This document shows, in pieces, positions 8,173 through 17,100 of a DNA stretch of 36,584 nucleotides. The position numbers and the translations under genes were made by a program. Numbering within the stretch: the first letter of the stretch is position 1; every line of letters begins with the position of its first letter. Source of the DNA: JBMNQH01 sp050944035 (GTDB lineage Bacteria; Bacillota; Clostridia; Oscillospirales; Oscillospiraceae); contig JBMNQH010000017.1 of the NCBI GenBank assembly GCA_050944035.1, forward strand, positions 1 to 36,584, read 5' to 3'. The notes beneath the pieces are model-generated. The model did no database searches, was not told where the DNA came from, and worked only from the letters and a program-made list of their open reading frames with translations.

Positions 8173-8652
8173 ATGAGAAGATTATGGGAATGCAGTGATT
8201 GGAATACTTTTCTCGAAAATAATAGAAGAAAGGGGGTAAGACTGCGCTTTGATAAAGATGTAGATGATGAAGTCCGTAGGGCAAGCAAAGAATTTGTAAA
8301 TTGGTTAAGAAGACGGTATGATTTTCCAATGCGAGTCCCTATTTATTTTAAGGCCTCTAGGACAATCCGATCACTTGATGGAGAAGAAGTATCAGCTACC
8401 TTTTTTGGACCTTATGATAAAACTTTAGAGCCATATATTAGAATTGCAGTCGGCGACTATAAAGATTTGTTGGATGAAAGAGGGAAAGATAATGCACTAG
8501 GGGCAATTTTACACTCAGTTGCTCATGAATTGTCGCACTATTTTCAATGGATAAAGGATTATAATTTTCTGGAAGAAAGGTGTGAACGTCAAGCAAGGTA
8601 CTATGCTTCCGAAATATTATATGATTATGCGGAGGTTAGAGAACATCCGTAA
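8173..8652 (+). CDS. HExxH metallopeptidase-like protein in immunity position
   Basis: A 159-residue protein carrying HELSH (H118, E119, H122) within AILHSVAHELSHYFQW, followed by an acidic/helical stretch EERCERQARYYASEIL that could supply the third zinc ligand, as in gluzincins. It has no signal peptide or TM segment. The frame opens at TTG 8140, but ATG 8173 has a GGAG motif eight bases upstream and is preferred. It directly follows an RHS toxin tip, where an immunity gene is expected, which is unusual for a protease-like protein. It could be an immunity factor, a processing enzyme or a displaced toxin domain. The motif is seen; the role is inference. Confidence 0.65.
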   Translation: MRRLWECSDWNTFLENNRRKGVRLRFDKDVDDEVRRASKEFVNWLRRRYDFPMRVPIYFKASRTIRSLDGEEVSATFFGPYDKTLEPYIRIAVGDYKDLLDERGKDNALGAILHSVAHELSHYFQWIKDYNFLEERCERQARYYASEILYDYAEVREHP

Positions 8653-8704
8653 AGATTATAGTTATTAGTAGTACATTGAGTTTGTCAAGATAGCAATATG
8701 ATTT

Positions 8705-8742
8705 ATCCTTGGTCTGGAATTGTTCTAGACCAAGGATTTTTT
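8705..8742 (+). terminator. Rho-independent terminator
   Basis: An 11-bp stem ATCCTTGGTCT/AGACCAAGGAT (8705-8715/8727-8737) is followed by TTTTTT. It closes the second cassette. Confidence 0.85.
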
Positions 8743-8795
8743 AGCTGAATATAGAAACTTAAATTGAAGAAAGAGGAAATGTGTGATAAAATTAA

Positions 8796-10526
8796 GACGG
8801 TAAAAATGGCAGCCTGGCGGAACTGAAAACAAGCGCAGGCACGATCAGCTTTGATTACAGCGATCCCCTGTTGCGATTGTCTAAAAGGACTGCCGGGCCG
8901 ATTATAGAGAACTATAGCTATGTTCCGGGCGGAAATGGAGCCAACACAACCAGTACGAAAATTGCTCAGATTGCCTATACGGGTGTTACGCAGTATTTTA
9001 CGAATACGACACTGAGTTACACCTATGATGCGCTGGGGAACATTGAAACTGTCACAAAAGATGGCGTTACGACGACATATACCTATGACGAACAGAACCA
9101 GCTGACGCAGGAACAGACGAAGAACGGCAATACGGTCACCAGTACGAGCACCTATACGTATGACACCTATGGCAATATCCGGGAGAAGAAGGTGTATTCC
9201 GGAGCAGTGACATCCGCCAATCTGGAAAAGACGTATACGTACAGCTACCCGACGACGGGGTGGCTGGATCAGCTGACCGGGATCAAAATTGACAATGGCA
9301 CGACACAAAGCTTCACGTATGACGCCATTGGTAACCCGCTGACCTATAAGAACGGGACAAACTGGACGTTTACGTGGAAAAACGGGCGTCAGCTTGCAAC
9401 AGCGAGCGCCAGCGGTAAGAACAGTTCCTACACGTATGATGTAAACGGCATCCGGGACAGCAAGACGGTCAATGGGGTTGTGCACAACTATGCGACGCTG
9501 AACGGACAGATGGTACGCGAAACCTGGACAGAGAACGGAAAAACGCATACATTGGACGTCTTAATGGACAACAATAGTGCCCCCTATGCGCTGGTCCATA
9601 ATGATGGGACAAAGATAAAAACCTACTACTATGTACTGAACCAGCAGGGTGATGTCATCCGGCTGACAGATGACAATGGTGCGACATATGCAAACTACAC
9701 CTACAATGCGTGGGGCGAACTTCTGCGTGTTTACCTGGACGATGGTAGAGATATTACCGATCCGGGCGATATTGCGCACCTGAACCCGATCCGGTACCGC
9801 GGGTATTACTACGATACGGAGACAGGGTTCTACTATGTAGGCGGCCGGTATTATGATCCGACCCTCTGCCGGTTTGTAAATGCAGACAACGCGTTGCTGG
9901 TCAATGTAAATCCGGATGGATTCACAGACAAGAACCTGTTTGCATATTGCGATAACAATCCTGTTAACAGGACGGATGATGGCGGATCCTGCTGGACAGC
10001 CATTGTTGGCCGCGCCATTGCCGGTGGAATTGTGGGGGCGGCGTCCTCGGCAATTAATTCGGTAATGAATGGTGAGAAAATTAAGGCAGGGGATATTGCT
10101 GCTGCCGCTGTTCAAGGTGCTGCTCAAGGTGCACTTGGTGGTTTTACTGCATTTGCAGGTGTTTCTAGGGTGACTATGGCAGTGGTCAATGGAGCTATTT
10201 CAGCAGTATTTGCTGCTAAATCTGGAGGAAACCCGATGGATACTTTAATTTCTGCAGGAACTTCATTTGCAAGTACCCTAGTTGGGGGATTCATGCCAAA
10301 CGTCCCAACGGAAACTCGTGGAGTGCAAATAGCATATTATGCAATAACAGGAATGTATGTAGGAGGTAGTACTGAAACATTTGGAACAGTAGCTCGATCA
10401 GTTTACTATGGATCATCAAAAAAAAGTCGGAGAACTTTAAGAAGACGTAGATCATCTGTCTCTTCTAGAGTTTCTTCTAGGCGTAGTACGCGACGCGTAA
10501 GACGAAGCAGCCGTCGCCGTGCATAA
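8796..10526 (+). CDS. Orphan RHS C-terminal cassette with intact glycine-rich, Arg-tailed tip
   Basis: A frame open from 8796 (after TAA 8793-8795) encodes about 576 residues. Homology to the main rhs begins at NGSLAELKTSAGTISF, and the core continues through YD repeats to RYRGYYYDTETGFYYVGGRYYDP and DKNLFAYCDNNPVNRTDDGGSCW. The tip (AIAGGIVGAASSAINSVMNGEKI ... then an Arg/Ser tail ending SSRRRA) is the intact homolog of the TGA-interrupted tip of the main gene. There is no plausible start: the first usable codon (TTG 8871) is inside the core. It is a displaced cassette, expressible only after recombination or by readthrough. Its A-type immunity gene follows 12 bases later. Confidence 0.75.
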   Translation, partial: DGKNGSLAELKTSAGTISFDYSDPLLRLSKRTAGPIIENYSYVPGGNGANTTSTKIAQIAYTGVTQYFTNTTLSYTYDALGNIETVTKDGVTTTYTYDEQNQLTQEQTKNGNTVTSTSTYTYDTYGNIREKKVYSGAVTSANLEKTYTYSYPTTGWLDQLTGIKIDNGTTQSFTYDAIGNPLTYKNGTNWTFTWKNGRQLATASASGKNSSYTYDVNGIRDSKTVNGVVHNYATLNGQMVRETWTENGKTHTLDVLMDNNSAPYALVHNDGTKIKTYYYVLNQQGDVIRLTDDNGATYANYTYNAWGELLRVYLDDGRDITDPGDIAHLNPIRYRGYYYDTETGFYYVGGRYYDPTLCRFVNADNALLVNVNPDGFTDKNLFAYCDNNPVNRTDDGGSCWTAIVGRAIAGGIVGAASSAINSVMNGEKIKAGDIAAAAVQGAAQGALGGFTAFAGVSRVTMAVVNGAISAVFAAKSGGNPMDTLISAGTSFASTLVGGFMPNVPTETRGVQIAYYAITGMYVGGSTETFGTVARSVYYGSSKKSRRTLRRRRSSVSSRVSSRRSTRRVRRSSRRRA

Positions 10527-10527
10527 G
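10423..10527 (+). repeat. 105-bp exact direct repeat, copy 1 (toxin tail)
   Basis: Bases 10423-10527, coding the Arg/Ser tail of the third tip through its stop, are identical to 11046-11150. The copies lie 623 bases apart and flank the first immunity gene of this pair. Confidence 0.95.
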
Positions 10528-10538
10528 GAGGGCGATTT

Positions 10539-11012
10539 ATGAGAGTCCCTCCTTACAAGGAAGAAATCATAAATGCTGTTGTCTCAGCTGTATTTTTTAT
10601 TGCACAAATGATCCTTATAACAATAGTATTTAAAAAATTTTACTGGAAGTTCTGTTTAATTGAAATTGCTATACTTCTTATTGCCGAATATTTTTATGGT
10701 ATATTAAACCGTGCATATGAATTAGATCAGTCTGGAATTACAGTATACTGGTTTGGTAAGTTTTCACGGCATTACAACTGGGAGGAATTTGAGAGTATCC
10801 GTGTGGCAACAATAAAAATGCGGGTATCTGATTACAGAAGATGCCTGATTTTTTCCAAACATGCTTTGCCGAAACCACTGGTAAAAGCAAGTTATTCCTG
10901 GTTTGAACGGCATCCGTTTTCTACACTGCTCTTTGAACTTACGCCGGAGCGATACGAGGAATTTTGTGAGAAGTTTCCGGATATCAAACTGGAATGGGAG
11001 AGTACATATTAA
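10539..11012 (+). CDS. Two-TM immunity-like protein (type A), second copy
   Basis: A 157-residue membrane protein with N-terminal hydrophobic helices (residues about 10-30 and 33-50) and the PH-like domain (GKFSRHYNWEEFESIRVATIKM). It ends in TPERYEEFCEKFPDIKLEWE. It starts 12 bases after the toxin tip stop, with AAGGAGGGCG upstream. It is clearly homologous to 5963-6463, which follows the homologous tip. This supports tip and A-type gene as a cognate toxin-immunity pair. Its last 74 coding bases are identical to those of the next gene. Confidence 0.72.
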   Translation: MRVPPYKEEIINAVVSAVFFIAQMILITIVFKKFYWKFCLIEIAILLIAEYFYGILNRAYELDQSGITVYWFGKFSRHYNWEEFESIRVATIKMRVSDYRRCLIFSKHALPKPLVKASYSWFERHPFSTLLFELTPERYEEFCEKFPDIKLEWESTY

Positions 11013-11046
11013 ATTATGAAGAGATAGGGCTTTCTCTTTCTGAAGA
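10939..11046 (+). repeat. 108-bp exact direct repeat, copy 1 (immunity 3' end and flank)
   Basis: Bases 10939-11046, covering the last 74 coding bases of the A-type immunity gene and 34 bases of flank, are identical to 11572-11679. Copy 1 ends exactly where the second copy of the toxin-tail repeat begins (11046). Confidence 0.95.
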
Positions 11047-11150
11047 AAGTCGGAGAACTTTAAGAAGACGTAGATCATCTGTCTCTTCTAGAGTTTCTTC
11101 TAGGCGTAGTACGCGACGCGTAAGACGAAGCAGCCGTCGCCGTGCATAAG
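11046..11150 (+). repeat. 105-bp exact direct repeat, copy 2 (toxin-tail scar)
   Basis: Identical to 10423-10527. Here the Arg/Ser tail frame has no start codon close upstream and is detached from any toxin. It is a scar lying 15 bases before the B-type immunity gene, in the same relative place as the tail remnant at 6619-6693. Confidence 0.95.
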
Positions 11151-11165
11151 AGGAGGGCATAACTG

Positions 11166-11645
11166 ATGAAAATACCGGTAAATAGAACTCTTATTAAGGT
11201 GTTTATTGCAATATTAGTGACCTATTGTTTTATTTTTATGTATCTGAGTTTAGAATATGGTATTGATACCTTGACCATGTTTTTGTTTCTCTTGATTTTG
11301 ATTCCGATAGGTTATAATGTAATTATAACTTGGCGTAGATATGATATTAACGCAGAAGGTATTACGGAGCATTGGTTATTTGGAATATCACGTAGATATA
11401 ATTGGACAGATTTTCAAAGTGTTCGCATTATTGACCTTAAGGAAAAACCAAGTACTTATAATAGATATTTTGTGTTTTCAAGAAGGCTGTTGCCGTATCC
11501 TGTAGAAGGTGCGACTTCTATGACATCTTGGTATCGGTTTCGGCATCCATTTACAACAATGTTAATTGAATTTACGCCGGAGCGATACGAGGAATTTTGT
11601 GAGAAGTTTCCGGATATCAAACTGGAATGGGAGAGTACATATTAA
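11166..11645 (+). CDS. Two-TM immunity-like protein (type B), second copy
   Basis: A 159-residue membrane protein with hydrophobic segments at residues about 9-28 and 38-55, then the PH-like domain (RYDINAEGITEHWLFGISRRYNWTDFQSVRI). The C-terminus is identical to that of the upstream A-type gene, while the N-terminal part matches the B-type gene at 6703. It is therefore a mosaic whose end was homogenised with its neighbour. AGGAGGG precedes ATG 11166. No intact toxin of its own precedes it, only the tail scar, so it is an orphan immunity candidate that may protect against a toxin held by other strains. Confidence 0.7.
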   Translation: MKIPVNRTLIKVFIAILVTYCFIFMYLSLEYGIDTLTMFLFLLILIPIGYNVIITWRRYDINAEGITEHWLFGISRRYNWTDFQSVRIIDLKEKPSTYNRYFVFSRRLLPYPVEGATSMTSWYRFRHPFTTMLIEFTPERYEEFCEKFPDIKLEWESTY

Positions 11646-11679
11646 ATTATGAAGAGATAGGGCTTTCTCTTTCTGAAGA
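11572..11679 (+). repeat. 108-bp exact direct repeat, copy 2
   Basis: Identical to 10939-11046. The copies diverge immediately after 11679, where a terminator replaces the second toxin-tail copy. Confidence 0.95.
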
Positions 11680-11684
11680 TTGGG

Positions 11685-11727
11685 ACGCCCCCGAGTTAGA
11701 ACAGATTTCGACTCGGGGGCGTTTTTG
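11685..11727 (+). terminator. Rho-independent terminator ending the immunity pair
   Basis: A 12-bp GC-rich stem ACGCCCCCGAGT/ACTCGGGGGCGT (11685-11696/11711-11722) is followed by TTTTT. Confidence 0.9.
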
Positions 11728-11906
11728 TGTTAAAAAACAGGATCTTACCTGTGATTTTGACTGAAACAGGCAATTTATTTTTATACATATTATGAAAAAT
11801 TGGGAATTCATGTTACGGATGAATGAGAATTCAGTCTAATAGAATAGAGGGGTTTAATAACTGTTTATTAAATCCGGAGGTCATCAATAAAGAGAGAGGA
11901 GAAAGT
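11728..11906 (+). promoter_or_regulatory. Upstream region of the second rhs with dyad elements
   Basis: No gene is seen. It contains a hairpin ACAGG-ATCTTA-CCTGT, a TTGACT motif with only weak -10 candidates, and a perfect dyad TTTAATAA-CTGT-TTATTAAA at 11853-11872. AGAGAGGAG near 11892 serves the rhs signal-peptide start at 11907. Confidence 0.35.
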
Positions 11907-12029
11907 ATGAAGAACGAGAGATGGTACAAAGTGCTGTCGCTGTTTTTGGCAGTTGTAATGGTGTTTTATCTGCTGCCGTTGGACAGCCTGGCAGTGGGAT
12001 CGACGACGGCTGGGAACAGCTGTATGTGA
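11907..12029 (+). pseudogene. RHS signal-peptide exon left after an out-of-frame deletion
   Basis: ATG 11907 with a strong AGAGGAG ribosome binding site encodes a classic Sec signal peptide: a Lys/Arg start (MKNERWYKV), a hydrophobic core LSLFLAVVMVFYLLPL and a cleavage-like region DSLAV. Right after it (about 11998) the DNA is the middle of an rhs gene (compare 2581 onward), but in the wrong frame. Translation therefore ends after ten foreign residues at 12027-12029. I infer that an internal deletion removed most of the N-terminal half of this rhs. The intact gene would have been secreted. This also shows what the main rhs at 1096 is missing. Confidence 0.8.
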
Positions 12030-13613
12030 ACTATACGCCAGAGACAACAGGGACGTATAAGATGGCGCTTTGTCAGAAGAACTGTGGACAAAGTACTGTA
12101 GAGTTCGACGATGTACAGCTGGAAACGGGCTCAGTTGCGTCGAGTTACAACCTGGTTGCGGATGGTGGGTTCGAACAAACAACCAGCGGCTGGGTAATGT
12201 CGGAGAGTGCAGCGACGATCTCGGGCAGTGTAAAGCACAACGGCAGCAAGGCTGCGAAGGTCCAGGGCAGTCCGACGGGCACACCGAGTGTCCGGCAGTA
12301 TGTACCGGTCTGCAGTGATCTGGATACGACGTTTGTATTGTCGGGCTGGGCAAAGGCGGACTCCGCACAGAATCTGTCCACGGACAGCTTTGGCGGGGAC
12401 AAGCGGTTCTTCGGCATCATTGCCTGGCTGCAGTATTCAGACGGGAGTTGGGAGTACAAGTACCTGCCGTTCTCTTCCTCGCTCAGCGACTGGCAGTATA
12501 ACAGTGTGATCATTGCACCGAAAAAGTCTGACAGCGCAATCACGCTGGATGCGATTACGCTGTACTGCTCGTATTATAATAATGTCAACGCAGCATATTT
12601 CGACAACATCAGTCTTGTCAAAGAGCCGGCGCAGACGTATACTTATGATGAAAAGGGCAATTTGACAGCGGTGAATCAGAAAGACAACAAAGCGTCGTTT
12701 ACCTATGATTCCAACACTGCGAATCTGTTGTCCTCCGGGACGGCAGGCAGCGGAACCTATGAGTATAAGTACGAGGATACACGGAACAAGCATAACGTTA
12801 CGAAGGTGATCAATGATACCGTTGAGATGGGGATTGCATATACGGACGCTGGTGAGACGTCCAGTACGGTACTGCGGAAAAAAGACAGTACAACAACCCC
12901 GGAAATCTCTACCTCCTCGAGCTACAGCAATGGTCTGCTGCAAACAATGACGGATGCCCTTGGGAATACGACGACGTATACCTATGATTCGGACCGCAGG
13001 ACAACATCTGTAACAGATGCGGGAAATACGAAAACCAGTACAGTCTACTATGGGGATCTTAACAGGCCAGAGATGAGCTATATTTCTGGTAAGATCTCAC
13101 TAAACTATCTGTACGCAAATGGCCAGCTGAGCAAGATCACAAGGGGTGGCTATCTTCCTGGGGATACCAGCAACAAAAAAGGACTGGTCTATTCGTTCGG
13201 ATATGACAACTTTGGAAGAAGCACCGGTATCTCGGTTGCCGGGAACAGCCTTGCGACCTACGCCTATGCGAAAAATGGGAGCTATGACCCGAAATCGATG
13301 ACCTACGGCAACGGGGCAAAGATCAATTATACCTATGACATCTTCGGGAGGATGATCGGGCAGACATATAGCGGCACGAACAGTTCAGGCAATTATTCGT
13401 ATGCGTACGACGCAAACGGCAATATCTGGAATATCACGGACAAGACAAACAGCAGCAGTCCGGTGGTGTACAATTACGACTATGACAGTCTGGGACGTTT
13501 GATCCGGAGCAACAAGAAGAAAAACGGCACCACGCAGATCCGGACGGAACACCTGTATGACAGCGAAAACCGTGTGAAGAAACAGAGCTGGCAGCTGCCG
13601 GGACAGACGTATT
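11998..13613 (+). pseudogene. Second rhs gene: internal fragment lacking both ends
   Basis: From about 11998 to 13610 the sequence is homologous to 2580-4190 of the main rhs. It covers part of the first lectin-like module (GSGIDDGWEQLYVNYTPET), the second module and YD repeats up to KKQSWQLPGQTY. It is out of frame with the signal peptide at 11907. The in-frame ATG at 11921 is an accidental codon inside the signal-peptide region. At about 13610 homology stops and the frame ends at 13627, so the core end and toxin tip are lost. It contains the 335-bp tract identical to the first copy. It is probably non-functional but available as a donor for gene conversion. Confidence 0.8.
12347..12681 (+). 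repeat. 335-bp exact repeat, second copy
   Basis: Identical to 2935-3269 and bounded on both sides by sequence that differs between the two rhs copies. Confidence 0.9.
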
Positions 13614-13757
13614 GCTTTTCTACGTAGAATAGGAGATTTTCTAACATCGAACCATCCTGCAATTAAACGATTTATTCATTTTTTCCTTGGCTATATGTGG
13701 ATAGTAGGAATAGGTACGGTAATAATTAACATTAACTTTATTCATCCATTAGGATAA
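13614..13757 (+). pseudogene. C-terminal remnant of a membrane protein, probably a lost immunity gene
   Basis: A frame of 47 codons without a start runs from the rhs breakpoint to TAA 13755-13757. It encodes LRRIGDFLTSNHPAIKRFIH followed by a hydrophobic segment FFLGYMWIVGIGTVIINI. The position between a truncated rhs and a terminator, and the membrane character, suggest the end of an immunity gene whose start and toxin tip were deleted together. It does not match the other four immunity-like genes. Confidence 0.45.
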
Positions 13758-13898
13758 AATGAGGATCTATACAGTTTACTATATTTGCTGGATAGAAGAG
13801 AGAAAATAATTTCAGATTTTACTGTAATTATTGGAACACGGCGATGAAAAAGGATGCTGAATACCCTTCATAGATTCTGATTTTTATATCAATGTGTT

Positions 13899-13937
13899 AT
13901 CCCCGATCTGGAATACCTTCCAGATCGGGGATTTTTC
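13899..13937 (+). terminator. Rho-independent terminator
   Basis: A perfect 12-bp stem ATCCCCGATCTG/CAGATCGGGGAT (13899-13910/13921-13932) is followed by TTTTTC. It closes the second rhs locus. Confidence 0.9.
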
Positions 13938-14161
13938 GTTTTGGAGAAGATAAATTGCGAAGAGGAGGTCTCGAGTTCAGAAGAAGTCCAACGGCAGTCG
14001 GATGTTACAACTCCGCTCCTTTTTGATAGGATTTAGCGATATCCAATACGACGGAATACGACAGCAAGAACCGCTTGACCCAGTCGGACATATAATGTGA
14101 TAGCCTATCCACTGTTTTCATGGCTATTATGTGTTCAACTATTAAGAGAGGGATTTGCGAT
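13938..14161 (+). other. Intergenic stretch with a possible RHS scrap
   Basis: No intact gene is seen. Codons 14045-14095 read NTTEYDSKNRLTQSDI-stop, which looks like a single YD repeat of an rhs gene and may be its last remnant. The rest shows no recognisable coding. Confidence 0.35.
14069..14096 (+). promoter_or_regulatory. Possible sigma-K/E-like promoter of the multicopper oxidase
   Basis: AACC near 14069-14073 lies 15-16 bases before CATATAAT (14089-14096). This resembles mother-cell sporulation promoters (AC, about 16 bases, CATA). No good vegetative -35 is paired with this -10. The call is weak and rests partly on the spore-coat theme of the neighbours. Confidence 0.25.
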
Positions 14162-17100
14162 ATGTTTCATACAACAGAATATCCATGCTATCATTTTATT
14201 AGAACGTTCGACATTGAGGCAATCTCTTTGCCGATTGTATACAACAAATACGGAGATCATGACCCAAATGGGCTTATGTATGTTCTAGCTGAAGATTCTC
14301 AGCGTATCCAACGAAAAGCGATAGAAAATTTCGCTCTTTCTCCTCCGCAACCGTACGAAGAAGTACAGCCTTTGGTTATCCGAGCCAACGTGGGAGACGA
14401 AATTCGGATCAATTTTCACAACAAACTCGATCGGAGAGCTTCTATCCATGTGCAGGGACTCCGCTATAATGTCAATACCTCGGATGGAGCGAATGTAGGC
14501 TTGAATCCCGACACGACAACCGACGGATGTATCCAGTATATTTGGTATGCAGAAAGAGAAGGCGTGTTTCTCTTCTCGGATTTGGCGGATCCGCGAAGCA
14601 GCGAGGATGCGACCAATGTCCACGGCCTCTTCGGTGCCATTATCATTGAAGCGCCGGAATCCAGTTGGTCGGATCCGGTGACTGGAGAACCGCTTTCCAG
14701 CGGCCTTTTCGCCGATATTTATCATCCGACCAACCCAGCCTTCCGGGAGTACGCAGTCTTTTTCCACGATGAACTGGAAATCAATAATCAAAACGGACGT
14801 CCACCCGTCGATCCGCATACCGGACTGCCCAGTGGGACTACTGCCATCAGTTACCGTGCAGAACCCATGCGAAACCGTCTGCCGATCATGCACAACGGAG
14901 ATCCCGCAGTCACAGACGAGGACATCTCTATGAGCTCCTGGGCATACGGGGATCCCGCTCCACCCATTCTTAAGGCTTATGTAGGTGACCCGGCGAAAAT
15001 CCGGCTGATCCATGGGGGAATCAAGGAAACCCATGTTTTTCATCTGCACAACCACCAGTGGCGGCTTGAACCGGACGACCCGAAATCTACCATTATCGAC
15101 TCTATTTCGATTAGTCCGCAGGAATGTTTTACTCTGGATATTCTCTATGGTGCCGGCAGCCTGAACGGAATGATTGGAGACGCCATTTTCCACTGCCATC
15201 TTTATCCACACTTCCATGAGGGAATGTGGACCTTCTGGCGGGTTTTTGACCGTTTACAGACAGGTGGAGATTTTTATCCGGATGGTACACCGATTGACCC
15301 ACTAAAACCGCTGCGTGACCGGGCGAAGCCGCCGCAAAAGGATGCACTCCATCCCGGATATCCCAATTTTATCGATGGAATGTTTGAAGAGCGTCCCCTG
15401 CAGCCTCCACTTGGAATCTTGACAGCGGGGAGTCAGAACAAGAGAGAACCCACTCTGCTGGAACAAGCGAATTTTGTACCGGATTTTGCACCCGGTGCAC
15501 TTTACACTTCCACCTGTCCCTGCCATGCCGCGGAGAATGTCAAAGTGTTTGAAATCGCGGCGGTTCAGGCCAATGTGGTCTATAACAGCTATGACTGGCA
15601 TGATCCGCAGGGAAGATTCTTTGTTTTAAAGGAGGACATCGAGCGTTGCGGGACATTGGATGCTTATCTTGCCAAGATCGAATCGGGAGAAATACAGCCG
15701 GAACCTTTGGTACTGCGTGCAAACGCAGGAGACTGCATTGAGGTGCGCTTTACGAACCTTCTGCCCGAATTTCTGGACGAAAGTCCCTTCCAGCTCAGAA
15801 CCCTTACAGATATCGTTGGTTTCCACATTCATCTGGTCAAATTTGATACCATTGTATCCGACGGTTCAGCCAACGGTTGGAACAATATCGCCGGGGCAAG
15901 ACAGTACGAGACGCTGATTGAACGGTTTTTTGCTGACGAGGAACTAAACGCTGTTTTTTTCCATGACCATCTCTTTGCAAATTCCCATCAGCAACACGGT
16001 ATGTTTGGTGCAATAATTATTGAGCCAACCGGTGCGGAATTCTTCGATCCCCATACTGGAGAACCGCTCAAAAGCGGTACGCAGGCGGTCATTCGTACCC
16101 CGGACGGAAAATCCAACCGGGAATTTGCCCTGTTCCTCCAGGATTTTGCACTGCTATTTGACAAAGAGAACAGTCCATTGAATCCGCCGGAACACCCCGG
16201 GTCGGATGATGACCCCGGCGTTATGGGGATAAACTACCGTTGTGAACCCATGCGGGAGCGCCTGAAGATACGGGATGATCCGTCGCATATCTTTTCTTCC
16301 CTGATTTATGGAGATCCGGCTACACCGATTCTGGAAACGTATCCCGGAGAACCCATGGTGATTCGGCTTTTTGACGGAGCACATGAGGAACAGCATGCAT
16401 TCAATATAGAGGGGCTTTCCTGGCATAAGGAGATTACCGACCCGCTCTCTCCTGTGGTACAGTCGCAGACCTATGGGATTTCGGAAGCGTTTAATCTTCG
16501 GATTGATCAGCCCTATTCGGCAGGCGATTATCTTTACTATTCCGGGGGTATAGATGACCTCTGGCTTGGGCTTTGGGGGATTATACGGGCTTACGCTGAA
16601 CCACAGAACAATTTACTGCCGCTGTGTGATGCAAAACCCTTTTTCCCGCCCCTTGTTCCACCGGAAGGCGCAGTAATCCGGAAATTTGAAGTGGCTGCGA
16701 TTCAAAAAGATATCCAGTACAATCGTTATGGTGACCATGACCCGGACGGTCTGTTATTTGTACCGCTCTCTCAGGCACATGATATTCTCTGTGGACGCAG
16801 AAAACCAATCCCGCTCATTCTAAGAGCGAACGCGGGAGAATGGATTGAGGTAACACTGCACAATCTTTTTGATCCCGACCAGCCGATTCCGTTTCATGAA
16901 TATCCGGTTGTTCCGCTTGACCTTCCGCATGTTCCGTCCAATCGTGTCTCATTAAATCCTCAGTTTCTAAGATATGATCCCGTTCGTTCTTCTGGGATCA
17001 ATGTTGGATACAATGCAGAGGAACAAACGGTGGGGCCCGGTGAAACCATTCAATATTTGTGGTATGCCGATCAGGAATATGGAACCTGTCTGCTCAATGC

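Noticed and set aside
10527..11165. CRISPR or tandem satellite array
   Set aside because: The repeats are two-copy, about 105 bp long and coding; there is no short regular repeat-spacer pattern anywhere in the window.
11921..12003. ATG 11921 as a real start for the second rhs
   Set aside because: It lies out of frame inside the signal-peptide sequence and has no proper ribosome binding site; its in-frame residues before about 11998 are not RHS-like.
14285..15217. 310-codon minus-strand ORF opposite the multicopper oxidase
   Set aside because: Antisense to the copper-ligand-bearing frame; no independent support.
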